Shown: positions 6,543 to 16,612, counted from the stretch's first letter. The stretch: DNA of 64,000 bases from JADJDM01 sp044352985 (GCA_044352985.1 JBILCU010000007.1:1-64000); one strand, 5' to 3'. Translations and numbers: made by a program. Notes: a model not told the origin generated them from the sequence alone.

Positions 6543-9050
6543 ATGAAAAAAGTATTTTTTATATTACTTATCCTTTATCTTTTTTCAACAGGGATTTTTG
6601 CCCAGCTCACAACAAGTACAGTTTTAACTCCAACACAGCTTGTTCAAAATGTATTATTAGGTCAAGGTGTTACCGCATTTAATGTAAGTTTTACCGGTGC
6701 ATATAGTTCTGCTTTTAAGGCAATTGGTCAGTTTAATGTTGGTCCCAATAACAATCTTGGCTTTAATGCTGGTGTTGTTATTACTACGGGTATTGTAACT
6801 GGTAATAGTGGCCCATCTGGACCTAATAATTCTGATGGTGCAGGAGTAGATAATTATGAGCCGGGCGACGCCTATTTATCCTCAATTGCTGGTGCAGAAA
6901 CTGCTAATGCAGCCATTCTGGAATTTGATTTTATTCCACAGGCTGATAGTATTAGGTTTAATTATGTTTTTGGAACAGATGAATACATGGAATATATTCC
7001 AATTGGTTTCGCTGATGTATTTGCTTTTGTTTTAAATGGTGTAACTACCAATATGCCGGCACATAATATTGCACTTATACCCGGAACAACAACACCTGTA
7101 ACCGCATTAAATGTAAATGTATTTTCGAATTCTCAATTTTATGTAGATAATGATAATCCTCCTGGTGGTACAGTAGAATACGATGGTTTTACTTCTGTAT
7201 TAACTGCTCGTGAACGTGTTCAGTGTGGTGAAACCTATCACATTAAAATTATGATTGCCGATGCGCTGGATGGTTATGTTGATGCAGGTGTTTTTTTACA
7301 GGCAGGTAGTTTTTCATGCCCAACTCCACTAAATATTAACAGTATTAGCAATACAACTCCACAGCTAGGTAATTCTACTGTTTTATTTGAAGAATGTGGT
7401 GTTTTAAGTTTGTTGTTTTCACGAACAGAAGTTGATTCATTAAATTCAGATACACTAATTATTGGGATTGGAGGTACAGCGGAAATTTCTGATTTTACAG
7501 GGCTAAATGATACCTTAATTTTTCCTCCGGGAGAAGATTCTGTAATAATTCAGATTACGGCCATTAATGATTTGGAAACAGATTCAGCAGAAACTGTTTT
7601 TATTTATTATACATATGTCAATCCTTGTAATTCGTTAGATACAATTGGCTTTAATTTAACTATTTTAAAGCCGCCTCCATTACAATCTGTAGTTTCAAAT
7701 GATACTGTAATTTGTTCAAATCAAGTAGTGATTTTAAATGCTCAGGCATCGGGCGGTGTAGCACCTTATTTACATCATTGGACAGATTCCTCAGGAAACA
7801 CAGTGTCTACTTCAAGCTCTTTTACTCCTCCTGCTGAAATTAACACCTACTTTTATTTTGTAACTGATGCCTGTAGAAATGATTCACTTTTTGATTCTGT
7901 CCATGTTGATGTTAATACATTTTTGTATGTTTCAGGCACTTTAGATGTTATAGGCTCTGCAAATGATAGCGTAATTGTAGAAGGATGTGGAAATGCAATT
8001 CTTACTTTTACTGAAAATGGAGAAGGTGCAGGTGTCGGTCAACACGTCTATACTATTTCGGTTAGCGGAACTAACGGAACGAATTCTACTTTAGATATTG
8101 GCAATTTAATTCCGGACACACTAATTTTTAATAATCAAACAAGTATTTCTTTTAATTTATCAGCTATTGCAGATGGTATTCAAGAAGATAGTGTTGGTTC
8201 AGGAACTGAAGTTTTAATTTTTACCATTGATTACTCAGGAAATCCATGCATTCCCTTATCAGGCAAATTGGTAAAAAAGTTATACATAAAAGATCCAACT
8301 CCTTTCTCGGTAGATTTAGGGAAAGATACCAGCGTTTGTAAGGGAAGAAGTTTAAAATTGAAAGCAATAGCAAATGGAGGAGGAGGTTCGGTATCTTATT
8401 TCTGGCCTCATAATAATAGTACAAATAATAATGTTACTGTTTTTCCAACTGCAAATATTACGTATTATGTAACTGCAACCGAAAGTTGTAATAATACAAG
8501 TATTACAGATTCAATTTATGTGTCTGTTTTATTTGATCCACCTCGAATTTCTGTTATCCCTTTTGACTCAATTTGCTTGCGTGAAAGTTATTTTTTTAAA
8601 ACTTCAGTAACACATGGAGTTGGAGCTATTACAGGAAACTGGATTGTTAATGATCCCAACTTACCCGTTACAGTTAATAGTAGTTCGGATAACTGGGCAA
8701 TTTATGGGGTTTTAAATTCGCAACAATATGTTTATAGCGTAAAAGATCAATGTAATTTTGTGGATACTGATACTTTAGATTTGTTGGGGATTGATTGTGA
8801 ATTGTATGCCCCCAATATTGTTACAACTAATTACGATAATATTAATGAGGTGTTTTACATTAAAAACTTGCATAAAAACCCAAATACAAAACTAAAAGTG
8901 TTTAATAGATGGGGTAATTTAATGTATAGTTCAGATAACTATACAAACGAATGGAAGCCTTATTCGTTAATTAGTGGTGTTTATTTTTATGCTATTGAAA
9001 CCGAAAAAAGAGGAACGTACAATGGTTATTTTCATGTTATTAGCAACTAA
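6543..9050 (+). CDS. Choice-of-anchor L surface protein with T9SS C-terminal domain
   Basis: An 835-residue secreted protein. It has a signal peptide ending in GIFAQ, then a choice-of-anchor L type domain (about 25-260) with the recognisable GVDNYEPGD, EFDFIP, FVFGTDEYMEY-like and NIALIPGTTTPV segments. Immunoglobulin-like and calx-beta-like repeats with paired cysteines follow, including two SGGVAPY/NGGGGSVSYFW PKD-type modules. The last ~80 residues (NPNTKLKVFNRWGNLMYSS...GVYFYAIE) are the gliding-motility (CHU_C, type B) sorting domain used by the type IX secretion system. It is probably displayed on or released from the surface; the ligand is unknown. ATG at 6543 is preferred to the TTG at 6540. 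Its neighbours are unrelated housekeeping genes. Confidence 0.85.
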   Translation: MKKVFFILLILYLFSTGIFAQLTTSTVLTPTQLVQNVLLGQGVTAFNVSFTGAYSSAFKAIGQFNVGPNNNLGFNAGVVITTGIVTGNSGPSGPNNSDGAGVDNYEPGDAYLSSIAGAETANAAILEFDFIPQADSIRFNYVFGTDEYMEYIPIGFADVFAFVLNGVTTNMPAHNIALIPGTTTPVTALNVNVFSNSQFYVDNDNPPGGTVEYDGFTSVLTARERVQCGETYHIKIMIADALDGYVDAGVFLQAGSFSCPTPLNINSISNTTPQLGNSTVLFEECGVLSLLFSRTEVDSLNSDTLIIGIGGTAEISDFTGLNDTLIFPPGEDSVIIQITAINDLETDSAETVFIYYTYVNPCNSLDTIGFNLTILKPPPLQSVVSNDTVICSNQVVILNAQASGGVAPYLHHWTDSSGNTVSTSSSFTPPAEINTYFYFVTDACRNDSLFDSVHVDVNTFLYVSGTLDVIGSANDSVIVEGCGNAILTFTENGEGAGVGQHVYTISVSGTNGTNSTLDIGNLIPDTLIFNNQTSISFNLSAIADGIQEDSVGSGTEVLIFTIDYSGNPCIPLSGKLVKKLYIKDPTPFSVDLGKDTSVCKGRSLKLKAIANGGGGSVSYFWPHNNSTNNNVTVFPTANITYYVTATESCNNTSITDSIYVSVLFDPPRISVIPFDSICLRESYFFKTSVTHGVGAITGNWIVNDPNLPVTVNSSSDNWAIYGVLNSQQYVYSVKDQCNFVDTDTLDLLGIDCELYAPNIVTTNYDNINEVFYIKNLHKNPNTKLKVFNRWGNLMYSSDNYTNEWKPYSLISGVYFYAIETEKRGTYNGYFHVISN

Positions 9051-9119
9051 AATCCTTGTACATTCGCAATTTATAAATTCAATTAAAATACGGTTTTTAC
9101 AAAAACAATTTTACTAATA

Positions 9120-10340
9120 ATGAAGTCATTTACTATTCCTGAATTTTATAGAAGTCCGGTTATAACAGCCTTAAAGAATTTTCGTAAAAACACTGATCCA
9201 AGAAAGAAGGATATGACACCAACAGAAGTTGATTTCGGTCCGGTTTCTTTTTTAATTGCCAGGCATTTTGGGTTTTGTTACGGTGTTGAAAATGCAATAG
9301 AAATTTCATTTAAAACTGTAGCCGAAAATCCGGGTAAACGTATTTTTTTATTAAGCCAGATGATTCATAATCCCCAAGTAAATAAAGATTTGGAAGAGTC
9401 GGGAGTTCAATTTTTACAGGATACAAATGGCAAACAAATCATACCTTTCAACGAATTAAATGCTGATGATGTAGTTATTATTCCCGCATTTGGCACAACA
9501 TTGGAAATAGAAGAATTATTGAAATCTAAAAACATTGAAATTCAAAAATACAATACTACCTGCCCTTTTGTAGAGCGTGTATGGAAGCGTGCTGAGCAAA
9601 TTGGCAAACAGGATTACACGATTATTATTCATGGAAAGCATAAACATGAAGAAACAAGGGCAACCTTTTCACATAGCAATCATTACGCGAAGTCAATTGT
9701 TGTAAAAGATTTAGATGAAGCAAAGCAGTTGGCAGAATTTATTCTCAATAAAAAAAACAAGGAAGAATTTAATACTTTGTTTTCCTCTACATCTTCAGCT
9801 AATTTTGATCTTGAAAAAGATTTAACTCGTGTAGGTGTAATTAATCAAACCACCATGCTTGCTACCGAAACACAAGAAATTGCTGATTTTTTTAAGCAGG
9901 TAATGATTGAAAAATATGGAGTAGAAAATATTAAAGAACATTTTGCAGATACGCGCGACACACTTTGTTATGCTACCAACGAAAATCAGGATGCCACTTA
10001 TGGCTTACTCGAATCAGAGGCTGATTTAGCTATTGTTGTTGGTGGTTACAACTCATCTAACACTTCACATTTAGTGGAATTACTTGAAAGAAAATTCCCT
10101 ACCTTTTTTATATCTTCAGATGAGGAGATTAAAAGTGAAAATGAAATCCATCATTTTAATTATCATGAGCAACAAAAAATAGTTACTTCACATTTTTTAC
10201 CTCAAAAAGAAAATGTAAGAATAATTCTAACAAGTGGTGCTTCATGTCCTGATGCAGAAGTGGAGAAAGTAATGAACAAGTTGCTTAATTGTTTTCAAAG
10301 CGTAAAATCAACAGAAGAAGTTCTTAATCAATATAAATAA
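9120..10340 (+). CDS. ispH: 4-hydroxy-3-methylbut-2-enyl diphosphate reductase
   Basis: A 406-residue iron-sulfur enzyme, the last step of the MEP isoprenoid pathway, converting HMBPP to IPP and DMAPP. The three cluster cysteines are seen at C53 (HFGFCYGVENA), C148 (NTTCPFVERVW) and C283 (DTLCYATNENQ). The active-site loop INQTTMLATET (241-251) and SGASCPDAEVE near 372-382 are also present. It is about 90 residues longer than the E. coli enzyme, with a longer N-terminus and an insert, the layout of the long IspH form. ATG start. The exonuclease gene begins 1 nt after its stop, so the pair is likely cotranscribed. Confidence 0.95.
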   Translation: MKSFTIPEFYRSPVITALKNFRKNTDPRKKDMTPTEVDFGPVSFLIARHFGFCYGVENAIEISFKTVAENPGKRIFLLSQMIHNPQVNKDLEESGVQFLQDTNGKQIIPFNELNADDVVIIPAFGTTLEIEELLKSKNIEIQKYNTTCPFVERVWKRAEQIGKQDYTIIIHGKHKHEETRATFSHSNHYAKSIVVKDLDEAKQLAEFILNKKNKEEFNTLFSSTSSANFDLEKDLTRVGVINQTTMLATETQEIADFFKQVMIEKYGVENIKEHFADTRDTLCYATNENQDATYGLLESEADLAIVVGGYNSSNTSHLVELLERKFPTFFISSDEEIKSENEIHHFNYHEQQKIVTSHFLPQKENVRIILTSGASCPDAEVEKVMNKLLNCFQSVKSTEEVLNQYK

Positions 10341-10341
10341 A

Positions 10342-11148
10342 ATGCAATTAAAATTAAATCGACCGTTAGTTTTTTTAGATTTAGAAACAACCGGTATTAA
10401 CATTGCTTCCGATCGCATTGTAGAAATATCCTTGTTAAAAATTCATGTGAATGGTGATAAAGAATCGAAAACCATGCGCGTTAATCCGGGTATGCCAATT
10501 CCAATTGCTTCAAGTTTAGTGCATGGTATATACGATAATGATATTAAAGATGCACCCTTATTTAAAGATATTGCATCAAATGTAGCTAAGTTTATTGAGG
10601 CATGCGATTTAGCAGGATACAACTCCAATAAATTTGATATACCCTTACTCGCAGAAGAATTATTAAGGGCAGATATTGACGTTGATTTAAAGAACAGGAA
10701 ATTAATTGATGTTCAGAACATTTTTCATTTAATGGAACAACGTACATTAAGTGCAGCATTTAAGTTTTATTGCAATAAGGAAATCATTAATGCGCATAGC
10801 GCAGAAGCAGATGTTGCAGCAACTTACGAAGTATTACTTGCTCAAATAAAACGTTACGAAAATACTCAGTTAAAAGATGATAAAGGAAATTTATTTTTCC
10901 CTGTTAAAAATGAAGTAAATACCTTAAGTGAATTAAGTATGCGCACACGTAATGCAGATTTTGCCGGAAGAATTATTTACAATCCAAAAGGACAAGAAGT
11001 ATTTTCATTTGGCAAACATAAAGATAAACCTGTTGAGGAGGTATTTGCAAAAGAGCCTTCTTATTATTCATGGATGATGGATGGAGATTTTCCTTTATAT
11101 ACAAAAAAAGTAATAACTCAAATTCGCTTAAGGATGAAGAATAAATAA
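10342..11148 (+). CDS. DEDDh 3'-5' exonuclease (DNA polymerase III epsilon / ExoX-like)
   Basis: A 268-residue exonuclease of the DnaQ superfamily. The DEDDh residues are visible: D13 and E15 in FLDLETTG, the Asp of GYNSNKFDIPLL (ExoII) and the HSAEADVA pair (ExoIII). After the nuclease fold (about 1-175) comes a small C-terminal module, FSFGKHKDKPVEEV...YYSWMMDGDFP, known from ExoX-like nucleases and thought to bind nucleic acid. It could serve as polymerase proofreading subunit or repair nuclease; this cannot be settled from sequence. Second gene of a pair with ispH, convergent with folC. Confidence 0.88.
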   Translation: MQLKLNRPLVFLDLETTGINIASDRIVEISLLKIHVNGDKESKTMRVNPGMPIPIASSLVHGIYDNDIKDAPLFKDIASNVAKFIEACDLAGYNSNKFDIPLLAEELLRADIDVDLKNRKLIDVQNIFHLMEQRTLSAAFKFYCNKEIINAHSAEADVAATYEVLLAQIKRYENTQLKDDKGNLFFPVKNEVNTLSELSMRTRNADFAGRIIYNPKGQEVFSFGKHKDKPVEEVFAKEPSYYSWMMDGDFPLYTKKVITQIRLRMKNK

Positions 11149-11195
11149 CAGTTTAGTTTATTTACTTCATATAAAAATTGCAAAAAAAGCAACTA

Positions 11196-12497
11196 CTAAA
11201 TTTTTACTTTCAACGCATCCGCAACCGTAAAGGTGCTTCCTCCAATGAAAATCAAATCTTTTGTTGAGGCAATTTGTAATGCGGCAAACAAAGCATCTTG
11301 TACGTTGGTGTAACAATTGCCTTTTAAATTAAATTGTTGTGCATTTTCTTTTAATAAGGCTTCATCTAATGCTCTTGGTATACTTGCCTTGCAAAAATAA
11401 TAAATAGCTTTTTTTGGAAGTAGTTGCAGTATTTTGTCAACTTCCTTATCGTTTACCATCCCTAATACAAAATGAAGTTTCTCGTGCTTTGTGTTCTTAA
11501 TGTTTTTAATTACTTCTTTTATTCCCGCTTCATTATGCCCAGTATCTGCAATTACTAATGGTTTATTTTTCAAAATTTGCCAGCGTCCCATTAAGCCGGT
11601 TTGTGATTTTACATTTTTTAATGCAGCTACAATTTGTTTGGAGTTAATTTTAAAAGCTGTAGTTGAATTTATAATAGCTATAGCAGAGAGAACAGTTTTT
11701 ATATTTCTTGTTTGATACAAGCCTGGTAGATCGCAAATGATTTTTTTAGTTGATTCATTGAAGTTCATCTCTAAGAACAAATCATTTTTTTTATGTATTT
11801 GCTTTACAGATTTAACTGAAATTAATTCGTCAGCAAAAAATAAAGGTGAATGACCTATTTTTGCTTTTGATGTAAAAACAGGCTTGATTTCTTTTTGCGT
11901 TTCACCTATTAATACAGGGGTGTTTTCCTTTATAATTCCAGCTTTTTCAGTTGCTATTAATGGCAAAGTTGCGCCTAGCAAATTCATATGATCAAAGCTG
12001 ATATTCGTAATGATTGATAATTCAGGATGAATCACATTTGTGGAATCTAATCTGCCGCCTAATCCAGTTTCAACAATAGCAATGTCAACTTTTTTGCGCG
12101 AAAAGTAATCAAAGGCCAAAGCAACTGTCCATTCAAAAAAAGAAGGTTCAATTTGATCAAAGGTTTTTTGATGCTGCTCTACAAATTTTACCACTGCTTG
12201 TTTCGAAATCATTTTGCCATTGATTTTTATTCGTTCTCTAAAATCAATCAAATGTGGCGATGTATATAAGCCGGTTTTATAACCAGCTTGTTGAAATGCT
12301 GCAGCCAACATGTGGGAGGTTGAGCCTTTTCCGTTTGTTCCGGCAATATGAATTGTTTTTATTTTTTTCTCAGGCGAATCCAAAGCATTCATTAGTGCCC
12401 AGGTATTATCAAGGTTTGCTTTGTATGCAGCAGCTCCAATACGCTGAAACATTGGTAAACGGGAAAATAAATAATCGAGTGTTTCTTTATAGTTCAT
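11196..12497 (-). CDS. folC: Bifunctional folylpolyglutamate synthase / dihydrofolate synthase
   Basis: A 433-residue Mur-ligase-family enzyme that adds glutamate to dihydropteroate and to tetrahydrofolate. Visible motifs are the P-loop AGTNGKGST (about 52-60), the SPHLIDFRERI folate loop, ETGLGGRLDSTN, the TNISFDHMNLLG metal loop and DTGHNEAG in the C-terminal domain. Length is typical. ATG start with a -7 box 21 nt upstream. It is a single gene, distant from folA in this window. Whether both activities are retained is not visible; most bacterial homologues are bifunctional. Confidence 0.93.
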   Translation of the reverse strand: MNYKETLDYLFSRLPMFQRIGAAAYKANLDNTWALMNALDSPEKKIKTIHIAGTNGKGSTSHMLAAAFQQAGYKTGLYTSPHLIDFRERIKINGKMISKQAVVKFVEQHQKTFDQIEPSFFEWTVALAFDYFSRKKVDIAIVETGLGGRLDSTNVIHPELSIITNISFDHMNLLGATLPLIATEKAGIIKENTPVLIGETQKEIKPVFTSKAKIGHSPLFFADELISVKSVKQIHKKNDLFLEMNFNESTKKIICDLPGLYQTRNIKTVLSAIAIINSTTAFKINSKQIVAALKNVKSQTGLMGRWQILKNKPLVIADTGHNEAGIKEVIKNIKNTKHEKLHFVLGMVNDKEVDKILQLLPKKAIYYFCKASIPRALDEALLKENAQQFNLKGNCYTNVQDALFAALQIASTKDLIFIGGSTFTVADALKVKI

Positions 12498-12518
12498 TTA
12501 TGTTATGAATTGTGAAAG

Positions 12519-12526
12519 CAAAAATA
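12519..12526 (-). promoter_or_regulatory. -7 promoter box for folC
   Basis: The minus strand reads TATTTTTG, exact TAnnTTTG, ending 21 nt before the ATG. No TTG is seen at the normal -33 distance. Confidence 0.35.
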
Positions 12527-12609
12527 CTGACAAACATCAATTATAAAAATTGACTTATATCATCGAATTAAATTTGATAATACACCATGTTTGTGAAAAA
12601 TAAAAAAAC

Positions 12610-12930
12610 ATGAGCACAACAACTATTTCTAGTAACAAATCCATTACAGTAACCAACAATTTAAGTTGGTATGAAAAACTTATTAAAAAAGCGGAATTCA
12701 GCTATTTTGGGTTAATTGCCATGACGATCACTATTGGTAGTATTTTGGGTGGTATTTCTGCAATGTATATTTTTCAAAATGATGCTCCAATTTGGCAATT
12801 AGGTATTGCAATGTCCATTTCAATGGCAAATAATGTAGCTGCTATAGGTCAGGCTCCTGCGCGTTGGGTAGTAAACCTATTTGCGCTTTGCTTTGTGTTA
12901 AATTTACTAATGATTGTAATTAATTTGTAG
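12610..12930 (+). CDS. Small inner-membrane protein, unknown function
   Basis: A 106-residue protein with a polar N-terminal tail (about 1-35) and three hydrophobic segments (about 37-57, 64-83 and 87-106). It is therefore a small integral membrane protein with little outside the bilayer. I recognise no family; nothing in the sequence suggests transport or catalysis. ATG start, with its own 112-bp upstream region shared with the divergent folC. The frame is free of stops and shows the amino-acid mix of a real membrane protein, so I regard it as genuine. Confidence 0.65.
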   Translation: MSTTTISSNKSITVTNNLSWYEKLIKKAEFSYFGLIAMTITIGSILGGISAMYIFQNDAPIWQLGIAMSISMANNVAAIGQAPARWVVNLFALCFVLNLLMIVINL

Positions 12931-12985
12931 AATACAACATTTGTTTTTAATAACTGCTGTTTTAGTTTTTTTACTATCTAGTAAC

Positions 12986-13040
12986 AGTATCCGTTCTAGC
13001 GAAGTCGAGAACCAATTATTTCGATTTCGCTTAGTTTGTT
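12986..13040. repeat. Degenerate copy of a REP-like palindrome
   Basis: The intergenic stretch holds TAGCGAAGTCGAGAAC followed by TTTCGATTTCGCTTA. These are imperfect opposite arms of the same GAGCGAAGTCGAGA / TCTCGACTTCGCTC palindrome seen near-perfect at 22270-22332. It lies between the small membrane protein and the convergent anmK gene, where such elements usually sit. Confidence 0.5.
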
Positions 13041-13081
13041 TACTTCTAAGTTTCTAAGGGCTGTTTTGTTTAAGTAATTTT

Positions 13082-14149
13082 TTACTTTCCCGAATAAATT
13101 GCTCCTCCGCAGTTATCAAATAAAGCTCCTGTAACAGATTTTAAGCAGTTTGTTTTTTCACGCATTCTTAATACTCCAAGAAAAGCAAACACTAATGCTT
13201 CTTTAAATTCTATTGTTTTTTTATTTGGTATGATAAGCTGCCCTGTTGTAAAATGCGCTATTCGTTCAATTAAAAATTGATGATATGCACCACCTCCGGA
13301 AATCAAAATTTGTTTTAATTTATGTTTATTGATTTCTTCAGAAATTTTTATGGCAGCATGTTCAACTGCTGTACAGAGTTTATTTTCAAATGATTTTTCT
13401 TTTTTATCCAGCAATGGAATTACTTTTTCAAAAACCCATTCTCTACCTAATGATCTCGGGGCATTTTGTTTGTAAAAAGGTAGATTATTAAGCTGTTTTA
13501 GTAATGGTTCATTTATTTTACCTCTTCTTGCCCATTCGCCATTTTTATCCATTTTTTTCCCTTTTAGCTGGGCATAATAATTAAATATCATATTTGCAGG
13601 ACAAATATCAAAAGCCTTCATTTTATTTTTCGCGTGAAAAGAAATATTGGCAATGCCTCCAATATTAAGACAAGCATCAGCTTCTGGAAATAAAAATTGA
13701 TCGCCTAAAGGAACGAGAGGCGCACCTTGCCCATGTAAAGCCAAGTCTTTTGATCTGAAATCGCAAATAGTATCAATACCCGAAATGGCTGCGATTTGAG
13801 ACCCATCTCCAATCTGACAGGTAAACCCATTTTGTGGTTGATGAAATATGGTATGACCATGAGATGCAATTAACCGAGCTTTGCAGTTGTGTTTTGAGAT
13901 GAACTTTTTAACTGCAATTCCGCAAAAACGTCCAAATTCTACATGTAGTTTCCAAAAAGTTAAGGCATCTAAAAGATGTGCATTAGCTAGTGATTGACTT
14001 AATGTAATTGGATATTTAATGGTTTCCGCTTGCAGAATTTCAAAAGTCCAATTATTATTTTTTTCAATAAATTCACAATATGCAATATCAAGTCCATCCA
14101 AAGATGTGCCCGACATTAAGCCAATTGCTTTTATAGAAGTTGATTTCAT
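13082..14149 (-). CDS. anmK: Anhydro-N-acetylmuramic acid kinase
   Basis: A 355-residue sugar kinase of the ASKHA fold. It opens the 1,6-anhydro ring of anhMurNAc released by lytic transglycosylases and phosphorylates it, so cell-wall sugar is recycled. The N-terminus GLMSGTSLDGLDIAYCEF (from about residue 9) is the family signature. HGHTIFHQP, DFRSKDLALHGQGAPLVP, NIGGIANISF and SGGGAYHQ follow in order. I chose the internal ATG at 14149 because the signature then starts where it does in homologues and an AGGGAA stretch precedes it. An upstream ATG at 14191 would add 14 residues with no family match. Confidence 0.93.
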   Translation of the reverse strand: MKSTSIKAIGLMSGTSLDGLDIAYCEFIEKNNNWTFEILQAETIKYPITLSQSLANAHLLDALTFWKLHVEFGRFCGIAVKKFISKHNCKARLIASHGHTIFHQPQNGFTCQIGDGSQIAAISGIDTICDFRSKDLALHGQGAPLVPLGDQFLFPEADACLNIGGIANISFHAKNKMKAFDICPANMIFNYYAQLKGKKMDKNGEWARRGKINEPLLKQLNNLPFYKQNAPRSLGREWVFEKVIPLLDKKEKSFENKLCTAVEHAAIKISEEINKHKLKQILISGGGAYHQFLIERIAHFTTGQLIIPNKKTIEFKEALVFAFLGVLRMREKTNCLKSVTGALFDNCGGAIYSGK

Positions 14150-14354
14150 GGTAATTTCCCTTTCAAAGATAACAACAAATCTAGATTGCATATTCTTTCT
14201 TTAACTAAATAAAATAGAGCTCTACTTGCATATCTAAAATCAAAGCGCTATGCACTAGATTCCAAAACAATGGCTATAAATTGTTGAAAAAACAATCTTA
14301 AGTTAATTGTTAAAATCCTTAAGTTTACCATCTATTTTTATTTAAAATAAAGCC

Positions 14355-16586
14355 ATGCAGGAAACAAAAAAAGAAGCAATAACTACAGTTGAAACAGCAA
14401 AAAAATTAGGTTTATTGCCTGAAGAATTCGAGAAAATAAAATCTATTTTAGGTCGCACCCCAAATTTTACAGAACTTTCTGTGTATTCGGTAATGTGGAG
14501 CGAACATTGTTCATATAAAAATTCAATTGTTTGGTTAAAAACCTTGCCAAAAGATGGCCCTCACATGCTAGCAAAAGCGGGTGAAGAAAATGCCGGTTTG
14601 GTTGATATTGGTGATGGTTTGGCTTGCGCTTTTAAAATAGAATCACACAATCACCCAAGCGCTATTGAGCCTTACCAAGGTGCAGCAACCGGGGTTGGAG
14701 GTATCAATAGAGATATTTTCACTATGGGTGCTCGTCCAATTGCTCAATTAAACTCGCTTCGTTTTGGCGACATTCGTTCGGCAAAAACACAGTGGATTAT
14801 GAAAGGCGTGGTAAAAGGGATCGGTGATTATGGTAACGCATTCGGTATTCCAACTGTTGGTGGCGAAGTGTTTTTTGATGATAGTTTTAATATCAACCCA
14901 CTTGTTAATGCGATGAGCGTTGGTATTGTAAAAACAGGTGAAACGGTAAGTGCAATTTCTTATGGTGTTGGAAACCCCGTATTCATTGTAGGTTCAGCAA
15001 CTGGTAAAGATGGTATTCATGGCGCAACCTTTGCAAGTGCTGATATAACTGAGGATTCTGCAAAAGACCTACCAGCTGTTCAAGTGGGAGATCCATTTCA
15101 GGAAAAGTTATTATTAGAGGCATCTCTTGAAGTCATTAAAACAGGTGCTGTTGTGGGCATGCAAGACATGGGGGCTGCGGGTATCACGTGTTCTACTTCG
15201 GAGATGAGTGCAAAAGGAGAACATGGTATGGATATTTGGTTAGACAAAGTTCCAACTCGTCAGGCCAACATGCAGCCATTCGAAATATTGCTTTCAGAAT
15301 CACAGGAACGCATGTTGATTGTTGTAAAAAAAGGACAAGAGCAAGATGTATTGAATGTGTTTGATAAATGGGATTTGAATTGCGAGCAAATTGGCGTTGT
15401 TACTGAAGGTAACCGTATTCGTTATTTTATGGATGGAGAATTAGTTGGCGATGTTCCTGCTGATACTTTAGTATTAGGCGGTGGCGCACCAGTTTATCAC
15501 AGAGAATATAAAGAACCTACTTATTTCGCAGAGTCAAAAAAATTCGATATCAATCAGGTGAAACAACCTGATGATTTAAAAGAGGTGATGAATCATATGA
15601 TTTCACATCCTAATATTGCTTCAAAGCGTTGGGTGTATAACCAATACGATAGCATGGTTGGCACAGTTAACATGAGCACCAACAAACCAAGCGATGCGGC
15701 CATTGTAAATTTAAAAGGTACGAATAAAGCATTAGCAATGACAGTAGATTGCAACAGCCGTTACGTAAATGCAGATCCTGAAACAGGCTGCTCAATAGCA
15801 GTTTCGGAAGCGGCACGTAACATAGTATGCAGTGGTGGTGAGGCAAGCGCCGTTACCAATTGTTTAAATTTTGGAAATCCATACAACCCTGAAGTTTACT
15901 GGCAGTTTGTGTCTGCAATTAAAGGAATGAGCGCTGCTTGTTTAAAATTTGAAACACCTGTAACTGGAGGAAATGTGAGTTTCTACAATCAGTCATCTTT
16001 TGAAGGCCCTGTATTCCCTACACCTACAATTGGTATGATTGGAATTGTAAAAGATAAATCCTTGCAAACCGGTATGGATTTTAAAGCTGACGGAGATGCC
16101 ATTTATTTAATTGGCGAATGCAAAAACGATATCAATAGTTCCGAATATTTATACTCTTACCAAAAAGTAAAAAATAGTCCGGCACCACATTTTAATTTGG
16201 ATGAAGAATATCAAATACAGGAGGCTACCAAAAAAGTAATTACTGCTCGTTTGGCACAATCTGTTCATGATTGCTCTGACGGTGGGTTGTTTATAAGTTT
16301 AATGGAATCGGCATTCAGAAACAATTTAGGGTTTGATATTACAACATCAAAATCTATTCGAAATGATGCCTTTTTATTTGGTGAAGGACAAAGCAGAGTT
16401 ATAGTTTCTGTAAAAATGGAAAACGAAATTCAGTTGGTAGATTTATTAAAACAATGCAATGTATCGTTCTCTAAACTTGGCTTTGTAAAAGGAAAAGAAG
16501 TTAAAATTGATGATACAACTTTTGGCTCTGTTCAGGAGTTTAAAAAACAATACGATACCTCCATTGAAAAAATCATGAACAATTGA
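14355..16586 (+). CDS. purL: Phosphoribosylformylglycinamidine synthase subunit PurL (small form)
   Basis: A 743-residue enzyme for step four of purine synthesis: FGAR plus ATP and ammonia gives FGAM. It is the short PurL type that needs separate PurQ (glutaminase) and PurS partners. Neither gene is in the window, and there is no C-terminal glutaminase domain. Visible features are the VMWSEHCSYKNS segment, KIESHNHPSAIEPYQGAATGVGGI with the ATP/Mg site, GDPFQEKLLLEA and the second-half NCLNFGNPYNPEV and HDCSDGGL loops. Length matches the Bacillus-type protein. ATG start. The promoter of the next gene overlaps its stop codon. Confidence 0.95.
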   Translation: MQETKKEAITTVETAKKLGLLPEEFEKIKSILGRTPNFTELSVYSVMWSEHCSYKNSIVWLKTLPKDGPHMLAKAGEENAGLVDIGDGLACAFKIESHNHPSAIEPYQGAATGVGGINRDIFTMGARPIAQLNSLRFGDIRSAKTQWIMKGVVKGIGDYGNAFGIPTVGGEVFFDDSFNINPLVNAMSVGIVKTGETVSAISYGVGNPVFIVGSATGKDGIHGATFASADITEDSAKDLPAVQVGDPFQEKLLLEASLEVIKTGAVVGMQDMGAAGITCSTSEMSAKGEHGMDIWLDKVPTRQANMQPFEILLSESQERMLIVVKKGQEQDVLNVFDKWDLNCEQIGVVTEGNRIRYFMDGELVGDVPADTLVLGGGAPVYHREYKEPTYFAESKKFDINQVKQPDDLKEVMNHMISHPNIASKRWVYNQYDSMVGTVNMSTNKPSDAAIVNLKGTNKALAMTVDCNSRYVNADPETGCSIAVSEAARNIVCSGGEASAVTNCLNFGNPYNPEVYWQFVSAIKGMSAACLKFETPVTGGNVSFYNQSSFEGPVFPTPTIGMIGIVKDKSLQTGMDFKADGDAIYLIGECKNDINSSEYLYSYQKVKNSPAPHFNLDEEYQIQEATKKVITARLAQSVHDCSDGGLFISLMESAFRNNLGFDITTSKSIRNDAFLFGEGQSRVIVSVKMENEIQLVDLLKQCNVSFSKLGFVKGKEVKIDDTTFGSVQEFKKQYDTSIEKIMNN

Positions 16587-16612
16587 TTTTTTTAAATTAA
16601 CATTTATCTTTG
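16583..16612 (+). promoter_or_regulatory. Full Bacteroidota-type promoter for the TPR gene pair
   Basis: TTG (16583-16585) and TATCTTTG (16605-16612) are separated by exactly 19 nt, matching the TTG-N19-TAnnTTTG consensus. The predicted leader is about 30 nt to the ATG at 16651. The TTG overlaps the purL stop codon, so the TPR pair is probably transcribed independently of purL. Confidence 0.6.

Noticed and set aside
14150..14191. Upstream ATG for anmK
   Set aside because: The additional 14 residues do not fit the family, whose signature starts just after the internal ATG at 14149.
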